A DNA stretch of 64,000 bases from DASQYE01 sp036389315 (GCA_036389315.1 DASVQF010000048.1:1-64000), one strand, 5' to 3'. Counted from the first letter of the stretch, positions 22,296 to 32,160 are shown. The notes: generated from the sequence alone by a model not told the origin. A program made the numbers and translations.

Positions 22296-25181
22296 CTAGG
22301 GAGCTTTCTGCCTGCGCTTGGCTTCTTCAAGCGTGCGGCGGGCAGATTCGAGCTTCTGCCCGGCCTCGCCCAGTTTGCCCTGCGCCGTGAGCCGCTGGTA
22401 TTCCTCAAGCTCTTCGAGCGCCTTGTTGATGAGCTGCTGCGTGTCCTGCTGCGGCGTCGCGGTGGTTGTCCCCGCCGGAGGCTTCGCTTCCGCTCCCGCA
22501 GGGCCCTGCTCCGGTCTCGCCTGCTCCTTCGGCTCCTGACCCGACTTGACCTGCGCTTCCGGGGCTTGCGCCGTGTCGCCGAAGAGCCCCTTCATCGCCT
22601 CTTCAAAGCTGGGCCCATAGCCGAGCTTGTCCTGCGTGGCGAGCACGACGAGGCGCAGCTCAGGCATCGGGCTGCGCTCGGCTTGCAGGTAGATGGGCTC
22701 GATGTAGAGCAGGCCGCGCCCAATAGGGATGACGAGCAGGTTGCCGCGCCGCACGCGCGAGCCCTGCTGGCTCCAGAGCGTGATCTGTGAAGAGAGCTGC
22801 GCGTTCTGGTCTATGCGCGCCTCGATCTGCATCGGGCCGTCGATCAGGCGCGACTTGGGGAAGTTGTAGGCGAGGAGCGAGCCGTAGGCCGCGCCGTCGC
22901 TGCGACCCGCCATCCAGCCGATCATGTTAGGGCGATTGGCCGGAGTGAAAGGCAGAATCTCGACGAACTCGTTAGGCATCTGCTCGCCCGGCAATTGCAT
23001 GAGCACGAAGTAGGGCTCAAGCGGCTCGACCTCTCGCTTGCCGTCGCGCAAATTGACCTGGCTCGCCACGCTCCACAAGTCCTCGCGCTGGAAGAAGGTC
23101 TTCGCCTCGCGCGTGTGATAGAGGCCGTAGACCTGCCCCTGCGTCTCCATCAAGGTTTGCGGGTAGCGGACGTGTGAGCGCAAATCTTCCGGCATCTCCG
23201 AAGCGTCACGAAAGAGCGCCGGAAAGATCGCACGGTAGGCGGCAATGAGCGGGTCTTGCGCGTCGAAGACGTAGAAGTTGACCGTCCCGTTGTAGGCGTC
23301 AACGACCACCTTCACGCTGTTGCGTATGTAGTTGATGCTCTCCGCACCGGCCCGGTGGTGGCGCGAGTAAGGATAGTTGCCCGATTCCGTGAAGGCGTCG
23401 ATCATCCAGAAGAGACGGCCGTCGTTTGAGACGACTATGTAAGGGTCGTCGTCGTAGATGAGAAAGGGCGCGAGCGTGCGCACGCGCTCCGAGATGTTGC
23501 GACGCATGAGCACACGGCTCTCGGCCGTCACGTCGTCCGAGAAGGGAAGCTTGGAGAGGTCGTCCAGGGCCCAGGCGATCAGGAGGCGACGCAAGCCCCC
23601 GCCGACAGCTATGCCGCCAGTCCCCTCGTAGGTCGTCAGGTTATTGGTCTCGCCCTGCGGGTAGTTGAACTCCTTCTGGCGAGTCTTGACGTAGACATCC
23701 GTGTCCGTCTTCTGCCCGAAATAGATTTCCGGGCGCGTCACCTGAATGTCCGGCACAGTGGACTCAATCGGCATGTTCGAGAGTACGAAGCGCGGCATCC
23801 CTTCGGGCGTGAAGCCGTTGACGGGATTCATCGTGATGCCGTAGCCGTGCGTGTAGATCAACCGCTCGTTGATCCAGTTGCGCGATTGTTCCGGCAGCTT
23901 CTCGATATCTATCTCGCGCGCGGCCAGCATCATCTGCTTCATCTCGCCGCCCACCTTGTAACGATCAACGTCCACGTCCGCAAAATCGTAGTAGGTGCGT
24001 ATCTCCTGTATCTGCCTCAGCGTGTCGCGCAGGGCCGTCCAGTCCCAGAGCCGAATGTTATCGAGAGTGGCGCGATTGTTTTGGAGGTCGAAAGCGGCGA
24101 TTGCAGTTTCGGCCTCGAAGTCGCGCTGCTCTATATGGTCGAGTCCGAAGGCGCGGCGCGTCGCCTCAATGTTATGTTCGATGTAGGGCGTCTCGCGGCC
24201 AAGCTCGTTGGGCTTGACGACGAAGCTCTGCACGTAGCCCGGAACCAGCACGCCTGCTATGAGGTAGACGACGGCCGGCAGCGCGACGGCCGCTAAGAGC
24301 AGTCGCAGGCGTCGCTCGGTGAAGGCGTTCAGCAGTGCCAGCACAGCCGCCAGGACGAGCGTGCCGGAGACTATCAGCAGCCCCGGCAGGACGTAATGAT
24401 CTTCCGTGTAAGTGACGCCGGAAAAGATTTGGTGATCGCTCCACAGGTAAGGGAAGCGCGAGAGATAGATGCGCCACGAGAGCACCAGCAGAAACAGCGC
24501 GAACGCCGAGGAGAAGGCGGCGTAACCCGTGCGACGCGGCGGCTCGATCTTCCCCGCGCGCTTCGCGCTCTGCTGCGGCAGGGAAACCAGCGCATAGACC
24601 ACAGCCGCGCAAAGGATAACGAAAGCGAGCGTCACCAGCCACGCGCTCAGCAGTTGATGAACCGGCAGCGTGAACAGGTAGAAGCCGAGCGGTTTTTGAA
24701 AGATCGGATCGACTCCCGTGGCTGCGGGCTGGTTCATGTAGAGCGCGAACTTCTCCCACGCTTCGCTCATCGCGATGCCGTAGATCAGACCGAAGAAGAT
24801 CGAGACGCCCCACGCGAGCGGCCTCATAATGCGCGCCGGTCTGATCTCAAGCGGCTGGTTATTGAGCATAATGGTGCGACGCTCGACCGCTGAAGTCTTG
24901 AAGACGCGCTCCAGGAGCTTGAAAGCGAAGCGCAGGATAAAGATCGTTACGAGCAGGAAGCCGAAGAAGAGCGCCAGCTTGAGCCGGAACGTGTACCAGT
25001 AGACGGAGGCGTACCCGAGCGAGCCGTACCACAGCGCCTCTATGTAGATGGAGAGCGAGCGCAGCAAAGCGATCACGAACAAGACTACCGCCGCGACGAC
25101 CCATCGTCGCCAGCGACGACGCGGGGGTGGCCCAACATCTATAATCTCGTGCTCTAGGTCGGGAAGATTCTGGCTGCTCAT
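22296..25181 (-). CDS. UPF0182 family membrane protein
   Basis: About 961 residues from ATG 25181 (MSSQNLPDLE). It begins with a cytoplasmic RRRWRRW segment, then about seven transmembrane helices in residues 25-330. A large extracytoplasmic domain follows, with family motifs such as DFETE/FDLQNNRATLDNIRLWDW and GYGITMNPVNGF. The last 110 residues are a Gln/Lys/Glu-rich helical coiled tail. UPF0182 (COG1615) proteins are widespread in acidobacteria, actinobacteria and cyanobacteria and have no settled function. It stands next to the divergent NHL-repeat gene, sharing an upstream region of about 100 bp. Confidence 0.9.
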   Translation of the reverse strand: MSSQNLPDLEHEIIDVGPPPRRRWRRWVVAAVVLFVIALLRSLSIYIEALWYGSLGYASVYWYTFRLKLALFFGFLLVTIFILRFAFKLLERVFKTSAVERRTIMLNNQPLEIRPARIMRPLAWGVSIFFGLIYGIAMSEAWEKFALYMNQPAATGVDPIFQKPLGFYLFTLPVHQLLSAWLVTLAFVILCAAVVYALVSLPQQSAKRAGKIEPPRRTGYAAFSSAFALFLLVLSWRIYLSRFPYLWSDHQIFSGVTYTEDHYVLPGLLIVSGTLVLAAVLALLNAFTERRLRLLLAAVALPAVVYLIAGVLVPGYVQSFVVKPNELGRETPYIEHNIEATRRAFGLDHIEQRDFEAETAIAAFDLQNNRATLDNIRLWDWTALRDTLRQIQEIRTYYDFADVDVDRYKVGGEMKQMMLAAREIDIEKLPEQSRNWINERLIYTHGYGITMNPVNGFTPEGMPRFVLSNMPIESTVPDIQVTRPEIYFGQKTDTDVYVKTRQKEFNYPQGETNNLTTYEGTGGIAVGGGLRRLLIAWALDDLSKLPFSDDVTAESRVLMRRNISERVRTLAPFLIYDDDPYIVVSNDGRLFWMIDAFTESGNYPYSRHHRAGAESINYIRNSVKVVVDAYNGTVNFYVFDAQDPLIAAYRAIFPALFRDASEMPEDLRSHVRYPQTLMETQGQVYGLYHTREAKTFFQREDLWSVASQVNLRDGKREVEPLEPYFVLMQLPGEQMPNEFVEILPFTPANRPNMIGWMAGRSDGAAYGSLLAYNFPKSRLIDGPMQIEARIDQNAQLSSQITLWSQQGSRVRRGNLLVIPIGRGLLYIEPIYLQAERSPMPELRLVVLATQDKLGYGPSFEEAMKGLFGDTAQAPEAQVKSGQEPKEQARPEQGPAGAEAKPPAGTTTATPQQDTQQLINKALEELEEYQRLTAQGKLGEAGQKLESARRTLEEAKRRQKAP

Positions 25182-25278
25182 ACCCGATAGCATACGCTTA
25201 ACCCGGCATGATACTCAAACTTCTTTCTCGACTCGCCGCTTGCACACGGCGGCGCACGGCAGGCACAATCTCCAAATC

Positions 25279-27402
25279 TTGAGACGAAAAACAGGCTGGC
25301 TCTTAATCCTTCTCCTCGCTGCGGCGGCCGCTCTAACGGTCGCCGCTATTCTCTATCTCAGCAAATCTCCGCGCAGGCCGCTGCCCCCGCTCGCCGCAGT
25401 CAAGACGCTGGCCGGAGCCACGGCCGACAGAGACGGCGTGCGGTTTCGTAATCCCTTCGGCGTGGCCGTAGCACCGGACGGGAGCGTGTTCGTCTCGGAC
25501 GGCGGGAGCGGCCACGTCTGGCAGCTCAAAGCTGAAGGCGGCGCTCAGGTGATCGCCAAGGAGTTGGATACGCCTTCGGCCATCGCGCTCGCGCCGGACG
25601 GCACGCTCGTCCTGGCCGAGACGGGCGCGCACACCATCACGCGCCTCGATCCCAAGACCGGACAGAGCAACACGGTCGCGGGCGTCAGGGGGCGTGCGGG
25701 TTACGCCGACGGCGCTGGCGCGACTGCCCTTTTCAATGGGCCCATAGGCGTCGCGGTGGGCCCCGAAGGCACTATCTACGTCGCAGACACTTACAACGAC
25801 CGCATTCGCGCCGTAGACCCAAAGTCACATGAAGTACGCACAGTCGCGGGCGGGCCCGAGCCCGGAATGATTGATTCGTCGAACGCAAGCGACGCTCGTT
25901 TCGACACGCCCTGCGCGGTCGCTCTCGCTCCGGACGGCGCATTGATCGTCGCCGATACCGGAAACCATCGCCTGCGCCGCGTTGACCCGAGCGGAGCCGT
26001 CACGACGATTGCCGGGACAGGAGAGCAGATGTCATTCGACGGCACGCCCCTGGCAGCTTCATTTGACGAGCCGGTTGGCCTCGCGGTCGCGCCTGACGCC
26101 ACCATCTACGTCGCGGACGCCGGGGGCTCTGCCCTGCGCGCTTGTCGCTTCGGCATCGCACAGGGAGTGCAGACCGTCACAGGGCTTTTGGGGCCGGGGC
26201 TTGTTGACGGCCCGCTCGATCAGGCGCGTCTGCGCGCTCCCTCCGGCGTCGCCGTGGCTGCAAACGGCACGATCATCGTCGCAGACACGGGCAATGGACT
26301 TCTGCGCGTTCTGGTCGGAGAAGGGCGCGATAGAGGCTCGACGCTCACGACGGAAGCGGCGCTCGCTCTCTATCCGAGCGCAGAGGAGTTTCGCCGCAGC
26401 TCGGACGCGCCGCGCTGGCCTTATAATCCGCCGGAGCGAGTGCGAGAGCTGGCCGCGACTTTCGGCGAGATACGCGGCGAGCTGACGCCTGATAACAAGA
26501 CTGCATATTTTCATAATGGCCTGGACGTTCCGGGCGCGTATGGCGAGACGGCCCGCGCCCTCAGAGCTGAACGCGTCATGCTGCCGCTCGCGGTCGAAGA
26601 TGTGGGGACGACGCGCGAGCGCATACGCTTCCCGCAGCTTGGCTACATACACCTGCGCGTCGGTCGTGATAGCTCAGACCGCGCCTTCGACGACAATCGC
26701 TTTCAATTAAGGCGCGACTCGGAAGGGCGCGTCACGGGAGTGCGCGTCCGGCGCGGCGCAGCGTTCGCCGCCGGGGACGCGCTCGGCACGCTCAATAATC
26801 AATATCACGTGCACCTGGTCGCCGGGCCCACGGGCGGCGAGCTGAACGCCCTGGCAGCCATAGAACTGCCCGGAGTCAAAGACACGGTCGCGCCGACGAT
26901 AGAGAAAGATGGCGTACGGCTCTTTGATAAAGAGTGGCGAGAGTTGCGCGCCGCCGCTCGTGAGGGAGAAAAATCTGCTGGGCCCATTGAGGTCAGCGGC
27001 GACACTCGCATAGTCGTGCGCGCTTACGATCAGATGAACGGAAATGCCGCGCGCCGCAGGCTCGGCCTATATCGCCTGGGCTATCAGGTATTGAAGACGG
27101 ACGGCTCGCCCGCGCCCGGCTTCGAGCAGCCTTTGATGACCATCTCTTTTGAGACTCTGCCCGTTAACACTGCGAACGCCGCCGTAGCTTATGCCGAAGG
27201 CAGCAAGTCCGGCGCGACCGGAGAGACCATCTTCGCCTACATCGTCACCAATATCGTCCGCGACCGTCGGGCGGCGGAAGGCTTCTGGCAATCGTCGGCC
27301 TTATCTTCCGGCGATTACACCCTGCGCGTCTTCGCCGAAGACTTCTTCGGCAACCGTACCACCCACGACACGGCCGTCCGCGTCGCCTCCGCCCAGAAGT
27401 AA
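25279..27402 (+). CDS. NHL-propeller protein with M23-type metallopeptidase signature
   Basis: The annotated start is TTG 25279 (LRRKTGWLL); the frame upstream overlaps the divergent gene and lacks an SD. Residues 1-30 form a signal anchor. Residues 45-370 hold six or so NHL repeats (GVAVAPDGSVFVSDGG, GVAVGPEGTIYVADTYNDRIR), a propeller that binds proteins or sugars. After about 395 the chain has FHNGLDVPGAYG (HxxxD) and, 98 residues later, YHVHLVAGP (HxH). These are the zinc-binding motifs of LytM/M23 endopeptidases, which cut peptidoglycan cross-links. The spacing is longer than usual, with an insert. C-terminal residues form a beta-rich domain. Enzyme activity is likely but untested. Confidence 0.8.
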   Translation: MRRKTGWLLILLLAAAAALTVAAILYLSKSPRRPLPPLAAVKTLAGATADRDGVRFRNPFGVAVAPDGSVFVSDGGSGHVWQLKAEGGAQVIAKELDTPSAIALAPDGTLVLAETGAHTITRLDPKTGQSNTVAGVRGRAGYADGAGATALFNGPIGVAVGPEGTIYVADTYNDRIRAVDPKSHEVRTVAGGPEPGMIDSSNASDARFDTPCAVALAPDGALIVADTGNHRLRRVDPSGAVTTIAGTGEQMSFDGTPLAASFDEPVGLAVAPDATIYVADAGGSALRACRFGIAQGVQTVTGLLGPGLVDGPLDQARLRAPSGVAVAANGTIIVADTGNGLLRVLVGEGRDRGSTLTTEAALALYPSAEEFRRSSDAPRWPYNPPERVRELAATFGEIRGELTPDNKTAYFHNGLDVPGAYGETARALRAERVMLPLAVEDVGTTRERIRFPQLGYIHLRVGRDSSDRAFDDNRFQLRRDSEGRVTGVRVRRGAAFAAGDALGTLNNQYHVHLVAGPTGGELNALAAIELPGVKDTVAPTIEKDGVRLFDKEWRELRAAAREGEKSAGPIEVSGDTRIVVRAYDQMNGNAARRRLGLYRLGYQVLKTDGSPAPGFEQPLMTISFETLPVNTANAAVAYAEGSKSGATGETIFAYIVTNIVRDRRAAEGFWQSSALSSGDYTLRVFAEDFFGNRTTHDTAVRVASAQK

Positions 27403-27447
27403 CAGAGAAAAGGCAAATAAAACTTATAATTTCTCACCTTTATCGAC

Positions 27448-27762
27448 GCGAAAGATGAGTATACGGGTGCGAAACTTTATTATATCGGCGTGAAAGATAG
27501 TTATATCAGCGTGCGAGAGAGCTATATCAACGTGAAAGTTCACGATATTGTTGCGAAAAATCACGATATTATTGCGAAAGACGACCATATCAGTGTGAAA
27601 GATGATTATATTGCCGTGGAAGATTGCAATATTGGTGCGAGAGACGACTATATCAACGTTTCAGACAATCATATTGACGTGCAAGGTTATGAGATGGGCG
27701 TGAAAGATAGCTATATTGGCGCGCGAGACGACTGTATTGGCGTGAAAGTTTACTTGGTGGAC
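27448..27762 (+). repeat. 21-bp tandem repeat array, 15 units
   Basis: Fifteen contiguous 21-bp units start GCGAAAGATGAGTATACGGG and continue with the same pattern (G[TC]G AAA GAT ... TAT AT[CT] ...). Changes between units are mostly in third codon positions (GAT/GAC, ATC/ATT, AGT/AGC) or conservative (Lys/Arg, Val/Ala). The array is AT-richer than its flanks. Confidence 0.85.
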
Positions 27763-27795
27763 TTCCAAACATACATGCCGGCCCTGTTAATGTAG
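27490..27795 (+). CDS. heptapeptide-repeat protein (tentative)
   Basis: Translated from the only in-frame start (GTG 27490), the array gives 13 heptads of the form V-K-D-x-Y-I-x (KDSYISV, RESYINV, KDDYIAV, RDDYINV), followed by a short tail. Third-position changes between units suggest selection on the protein. The frame is open back to a stop at 27427, so two more heptads lie upstream of GTG. There is no clear SD. The end overlaps the stop of the convergent WG-repeat gene by about 46 bases. Regular I/V every seventh residue suggests a stacked beta or coiled structure. Expression is unproven. Confidence 0.45.
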   Translation: MKDSYISVRESYINVKVHDIVAKNHDIIAKDDHISVKDDYIAVEDCNIGARDDYINVSDNHIDVQGYEMGVKDSYIGARDDCIGVKVYLVDFQTYMPALLM

Positions 27796-29066
27796 CCCCA
27801 TTCGTTGTGAAAACCGCGCGAGGGGGACGGGATTCCCCAAAACTCCGAAATAGTTTGGTGCGCTAAGCCTCCAACGAAGATGCCGGGAGAGATGAATTGC
27901 GGCTTGATGACGAACCGGCCGGATTTGTCTATGTAGCCCCATAAGTATTTGGTCTCATTTCCCACGCGCACCGCCGTCTGGACGGATGCGAGTCCTTCGG
28001 AAAACCGCGTCGCGCCCGTGAATTGTGGCGCGATCAAGACGTGGCCGCTCGGGTCAATAAAGCCGAAAGTTTTGCCGTCGGGGGAAACGACCGCTAAGCC
28101 TTCCGAGAAGCTTTCGATGCGCTCGAAGGTCGGAGGGGCCACGAACTGGCCGCGACGGTCGATCAGGCCCCATTTTCCATTCACGGAGACGACGGCCAGG
28201 CTCCCTTCAAAAGGCTTAGCCCGGTCGAAAAGGGGAGGAATCAGGAATTTCCCGCTCTTATCTATGTAGCCCCATTTCCCTTTGGACTTCACGACGGCCA
28301 AACCGTCTTTAAAGGTTCCGTGATAGACCTCGTCTCCGTATTCGTTGATGTCCGAGTCGAATTGCGGCGCGATCACGATCTGCCCGGAAGTGTTCATAAA
28401 GCCCCACTTGCCGCCAACCTTGACGGCTATGAGACCGTCGGAGAGCGAGCCGAATCTTTCAACCTCGTCGGGCATGGGCATGAATTTGCCTTCCCGGTTG
28501 ATAAAGCCGCGCCTGACGCCAGGAATGTTGACGAGGGCGAATCCTTCGTGGAAAGACTCTGCATCCTGGAACCTCGGAGGGATAACCATGCGCCCAAGCC
28601 TGTCCGTATAACCCCACTTGTCCTGAATTTGGACTAGGGCCAAGCCTTCCGAGAAATCTTCGGCCCGGTCAAAGCGCGGCGGGATGACAAACTTGCCCGT
28701 CCTGTCCATGAAGCCGACCTTATACGGGCCGTAGTGTGCCTGGTCTGAGACGCGGGCCAAACCGTCTGAGAAATGGCCGCGCGGATAATAAGGGCCTTCG
28801 ATCACGTAGCGGCCGGTTTTGTCTATAAAGCCTCCGCGCTTCTCTTCAAAGACCATCGCCAGGCCATCTTTGAAATACTGCTCTTCGGAGAAATGACCGT
28901 TCAGTTCGCCGCCCTCGAATTGCGGCTCGATGACGATCTTCCCGTCTATATCTATATAGCCGATCTTTCCAGTAACGGAGATAGGGAATAGCTCTCGCTC
29001 ACCTTGCGCCCGTGCCGGACAGGACAGAGCAGAAAGCAGCAGAGAGAGCAGAAGGATATATCTCAT
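27750..29066 (-). CDS. exported WG-repeat (KWG) protein
   Basis: About 438 residues from ATG 29066, preceded by GAGGAG; the frame upstream is unsupported. Residues 1-21 form a signal peptide (MRYILLLSLLLSALS, then ARAQ). The rest is a chain of about ten WG repeats, each of about 45 residues with the pattern GxIDxxGKxVIxPQFDxAxxFSEGLAxV, for example WGYTDRLGRMVIPPRFQDAESF. The repeats fold into small beta units that bind unknown partners in the periplasm or at the cell surface. No enzymatic motif is visible. The convergent heptapeptide gene overlaps its end. Confidence 0.9.
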   Translation of the reverse strand: MRYILLLSLLLSALSCPARAQGERELFPISVTGKIGYIDIDGKIVIEPQFEGGELNGHFSEEQYFKDGLAMVFEEKRGGFIDKTGRYVIEGPYYPRGHFSDGLARVSDQAHYGPYKVGFMDRTGKFVIPPRFDRAEDFSEGLALVQIQDKWGYTDRLGRMVIPPRFQDAESFHEGFALVNIPGVRRGFINREGKFMPMPDEVERFGSLSDGLIAVKVGGKWGFMNTSGQIVIAPQFDSDINEYGDEVYHGTFKDGLAVVKSKGKWGYIDKSGKFLIPPLFDRAKPFEGSLAVVSVNGKWGLIDRRGQFVAPPTFERIESFSEGLAVVSPDGKTFGFIDPSGHVLIAPQFTGATRFSEGLASVQTAVRVGNETKYLWGYIDKSGRFVIKPQFISPGIFVGGLAHQTISEFWGIPSPSRGFHNEWGYINRAGMYVWKSTK

Positions 29067-29164
29067 CACGACTCCTCGCGGGCAACTGGAATTCGCAAAC
29101 CTACGCTGCCTATAGAACCCGCCAGCCTGCTTTTCTTGCAGAATGATCTGACACCAAATAAAGA

Positions 29165-29193
29165 TTGACAGCACTTCACTACGGGCGTATATC
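29165..29193 (+). promoter_or_regulatory. sigma70-like promoter of the EF-hand-like protein gene
   Basis: TTGACA (29165-29170) and TATATC (29188-29193) are 17 bp apart. The start of transcription would be near 29200, giving a leader of about 120 bases. Confidence 0.65.
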
Positions 29194-29319
29194 TAGCGCC
29201 GACACTCCCTTTAACTGCTGGTATCCAGACCCCGCAGTCTCCTTACCAGACCATCGCAAGGAATAAACGGATGCTCCCGACACCTTGCCACTCACGTAGC
29301 CTTACAGGAGGACACACTC

Positions 29320-30840
29320 ATGTTCAATATATCGAAAAGCTTCTCGCGTCCGATCTTAGCCCTGGTATCTATTATGATGCTGCTGGCCTTCAGCTCTGCG
29401 ACGCTGCCCACGCCCGGCAGTGCTCAACAAGGAAAAGAAAGAGCCGTACATATCAAGCTATTCAAAGACCAACCAGTCGAGATAGTAGCAGTCAAAGTTA
29501 AAGGAATTCCCGTAGAGCCGCACGGTAAGCTCACGACCGAGAGTGACTGGTTGAACGGGCTGACAGTAACCGTGAAGAACGTCTTCGATAAGCCTGTCGC
29601 GTATGTCAGCCTTATGGTCGGCGCTTATTATGAGAGAGACGGCGTACGTATAAAAAAGGTAAATGATAAGGATGTGTTGGCGGTGGTCGAAATGGGTTAC
29701 GGAGCGAAGCCCACTCGTCCTGACGAGCCTGCTTGGCCTTACCGACGGCCTATCCAACCCGGCGAAACCCTGGACGTGACGCTTCCAGACAGGGAACTCG
29801 AAGACCTCTTCTCGATGTTGAGAAATGGTGACGCGTCAACCGACGTGACTGAACTCTCAGTGAGGCTTTACAAAGTGTTCTTCGAGGGCGACACTGAGAC
29901 CCAATGGAATCTCGGCAGTATGCTTCGGCGTGACCCTAATAACCCGCGTAGCTGGTTGCCAGTGGAGTCCCCCATTTCTCATAACCATGCCATCCGAAAA
30001 CCGAGAACTGCAACGGTACAGTCTCTGACCGCTGTAACTGGCCTTATACTTTATGACCCGCTTGACCCAGCCTGTACGCACAAAGATATGGGAGATAGAA
30101 ACCAGAACTGCACGGCTAAAGACCAGTGGGGGCACCCTTGTATATGGGTCAACCGCGTGCTCACAACGGACATTCCCAAAAACGTGATACCAGAGGAGAT
30201 AATGAAGAAATGCTCTGGCGAGATCAGTATGGTTGATTTTTGTACTCAGAACGAGGAGCATCTAGATTCGATAGGCAACAAGAACTGTCAACCGCCCGTC
30301 TCGCCTATCGTCATTGACATTGCCGGTGACGGGATTGATTTAACCGACAATGCTGGCGGCGTGCGCTTCGACCTCAACAGCAACGGCATCGCAGAGAGTC
30401 TCTCTTGGACTGCTCCCGATTCAGACGATGCGTGGCTTGCCTTAGACCGTAACGGCAACACCACGATTGATAACGGCAAAGAGCTGTTCGGCAACTTCAC
30501 GCCGCAGGCCGCGACCTGGAATCCTAACGGCTTTCTAGCCCTCGCCGAGTACGACCAGCCCGCGAAGGGCGGCAACAACGACGGCGCGATTGATGGCCGC
30601 GATACGATCTTCCCCGCCTTACGCCTCTGGCAGGACACGAACCACAACGGCGTCTCGGAAGCGAGCGAGCTTCATGCGCTTACGGCGCTCGGCGTCAAGT
30701 CCATCTCGCTCGACTACAAAGCGTCGAGGCGAACGGACGCTTACGGCAATATGTTTCGCTATCGGGCGAAAGTCGAAGACGCTAAGAAAGCGAAAGTCGG
30801 GCGCTGGGCGTGGGATGTCTTCATCATCGCCGGGCCGTGA
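29320..30840 (+). CDS. exported protein with EF-hand-like calcium loops
   Basis: The 506-residue protein starts at ATG 29320, seven bases after AGGAGG. Residues 1-37 form a signal peptide (FSSATLPTPGSAQ). Residues 45-200 form a beta-rich domain without a clear family. The C-terminal third is typical of surface or secreted proteins with calcium loops: VIDIAGDGIDLTD, DRNGNTTIDNGKELFG and DTNHNGVSEASEL, the last two close to the EF-hand DxDxDG pattern. Such domains are common in large exported proteins of soil bacteria. The function is unknown. It is on its own transcript, diverging from the WG-repeat gene. Confidence 0.75.
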   Translation: MFNISKSFSRPILALVSIMMLLAFSSATLPTPGSAQQGKERAVHIKLFKDQPVEIVAVKVKGIPVEPHGKLTTESDWLNGLTVTVKNVFDKPVAYVSLMVGAYYERDGVRIKKVNDKDVLAVVEMGYGAKPTRPDEPAWPYRRPIQPGETLDVTLPDRELEDLFSMLRNGDASTDVTELSVRLYKVFFEGDTETQWNLGSMLRRDPNNPRSWLPVESPISHNHAIRKPRTATVQSLTAVTGLILYDPLDPACTHKDMGDRNQNCTAKDQWGHPCIWVNRVLTTDIPKNVIPEEIMKKCSGEISMVDFCTQNEEHLDSIGNKNCQPPVSPIVIDIAGDGIDLTDNAGGVRFDLNSNGIAESLSWTAPDSDDAWLALDRNGNTTIDNGKELFGNFTPQAATWNPNGFLALAEYDQPAKGGNNDGAIDGRDTIFPALRLWQDTNHNGVSEASELHALTALGVKSISLDYKASRRTDAYGNMFRYRAKVEDAKKAKVGRWAWDVFIIAGP

Positions 30841-30885
30841 GTACAAGCCGCGAAACTCTTCAGACTAAAACCTCATCTCTTCTTG

Positions 30886-32160
30886 CTACTCATATCGCAG
30901 GCATTCAATCGGGTCTAGGCGCGAAGCCTTGCGGGCGGGCCAGACGCCGAAGATGAGGCCGACGCCGACCGAGACGGAGAGCCCCGAGACGACGGCCCAC
31001 AGCGGAATGGTCGCGGGCAGAGACGGGATGAGGATGATGATGAGCTGGCTCACGCCTATGGCCAGGAGGACGCCGAGGACGCCGCCGAGGAAGGTCAAGG
31101 TCATGGCCTCGAAGAGAAATTGATAGACGATGTCGCGACGGCGCGCGCCGATGGCCTTGCGGATGCCGATCTCCTGCGTCCGCTCAGTCACCGAAACCAG
31201 CATGATATTCATCACGCCTATGCCTCCGACCAGGAGGCCGAGGCTTGAGATGGCTATGGCGATAAGGCCGACCATAGCCGTGATCTGGTCGAACTGCTCG
31301 ATGAATTTGTCGGCCGTCTTGATGTCGAAGTTATTCGGCTCGTTGAACGGGACGTGACGGCGGCGGCGAAGGATTTCTTCGGACTGTTCGAGAGCCTGGC
31401 GCAACTGGCCGCTGCGGCCGCGAATGATGAAGAGAATATAGCCGCGCGCGGGCGCTATCTTCTGCGCCGTGCGGAACGGAATGAAGACAGCATTGTCCTC
31501 TTCGTTCTCGCCGAAGAACCCGGCCTTACGTTTCTCAAGGACGCCGACAATCTCGAAGTTGTAGCCGCCCATCCGGACTTCAGTCCCGGCTATGTTCTGG
31601 TGCTGGCCGGGAAAGAGCGCCTCGGCGGCGTTGACGCCGATGACCATCACGTTGCGCCGCTGCTGGTCGTCGGCCTCGGTGATAAAGCGCCCCTCGCTGA
31701 GCGTGATGTTGGTGATCTCGGCGTGATTGGCCGTGACGCCCTGCGTATTGCCCCAGCGATAGTTCTGGCCCTGGTACTTGATATTGTCGTCGAAGGGCCC
31801 ACCCGAATAGCCCACGTTCGGCGCTACGAGCGAGATGTCTTCGACGGCGGTCGCTCCCGTGCGAATCGCTTCCGCATCGCCCACGGTCAGAGGCTTACGG
31901 CTGCGCTCCTCGCGATTCTCTCCGACTCTGGGCCCAGTCGAAAGATGAAAGGCGTAAATATTATTAGTGCCGTACTCCTCTATCATCTTGACTATGTTCT
32001 GGCGCAGGCCCGTCAGGATGGAGGCGATGGTGATGGCCGTCATGACGCCGATGACGATGCCGAGGACGGTGAGAAAGCTGCGAAACTTGTGCGAGCGGAC
32101 GCTTGAGAACGCCATCGCAAACGTCTCTAAAGGGAAAAACTTTGGCAGTCGTAAACGCAT
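30886..32160 (-). CDS. MacB-type FtsX-domain ABC permease
   Basis: The 424 residues show the MacB permease layout: helix 1 (about 23-45, RSFLTVLGIVIGVMTAIT), a periplasmic MacB_PCD domain of about 200 residues (GRFITEADDQQRRNVMVIG), then three helices with NIMLVSVTERTQEIGIRKAIGA and a final VWPARKASRLDPIECLRYE. Such permeases pair with an ATPase and work by mechanical transmission to move lipids, lipoproteins or antibiotics, or to signal. No ATPase lies next to it. It starts 18 bases after the stop of the second permease gene, so they are co-transcribed and may form a heterodimer. Confidence 0.92.
   Translation of the reverse strand: MRLRLPKFFPLETFAMAFSSVRSHKFRSFLTVLGIVIGVMTAITIASILTGLRQNIVKMIEEYGTNNIYAFHLSTGPRVGENREERSRKPLTVGDAEAIRTGATAVEDISLVAPNVGYSGGPFDDNIKYQGQNYRWGNTQGVTANHAEITNITLSEGRFITEADDQQRRNVMVIGVNAAEALFPGQHQNIAGTEVRMGGYNFEIVGVLEKRKAGFFGENEEDNAVFIPFRTAQKIAPARGYILFIIRGRSGQLRQALEQSEEILRRRRHVPFNEPNNFDIKTADKFIEQFDQITAMVGLIAIAISSLGLLVGGIGVMNIMLVSVTERTQEIGIRKAIGARRRDIVYQFLFEAMTLTFLGGVLGVLLAIGVSQLIIILIPSLPATIPLWAVVSGLSVSVGVGLIFGVWPARKASRLDPIECLRYE

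Noticed and set aside
27448..27762. CRISPR array
   Set aside because: The 21-bp units are contiguous and translated in one frame; there are no unique spacers and no cas genes.
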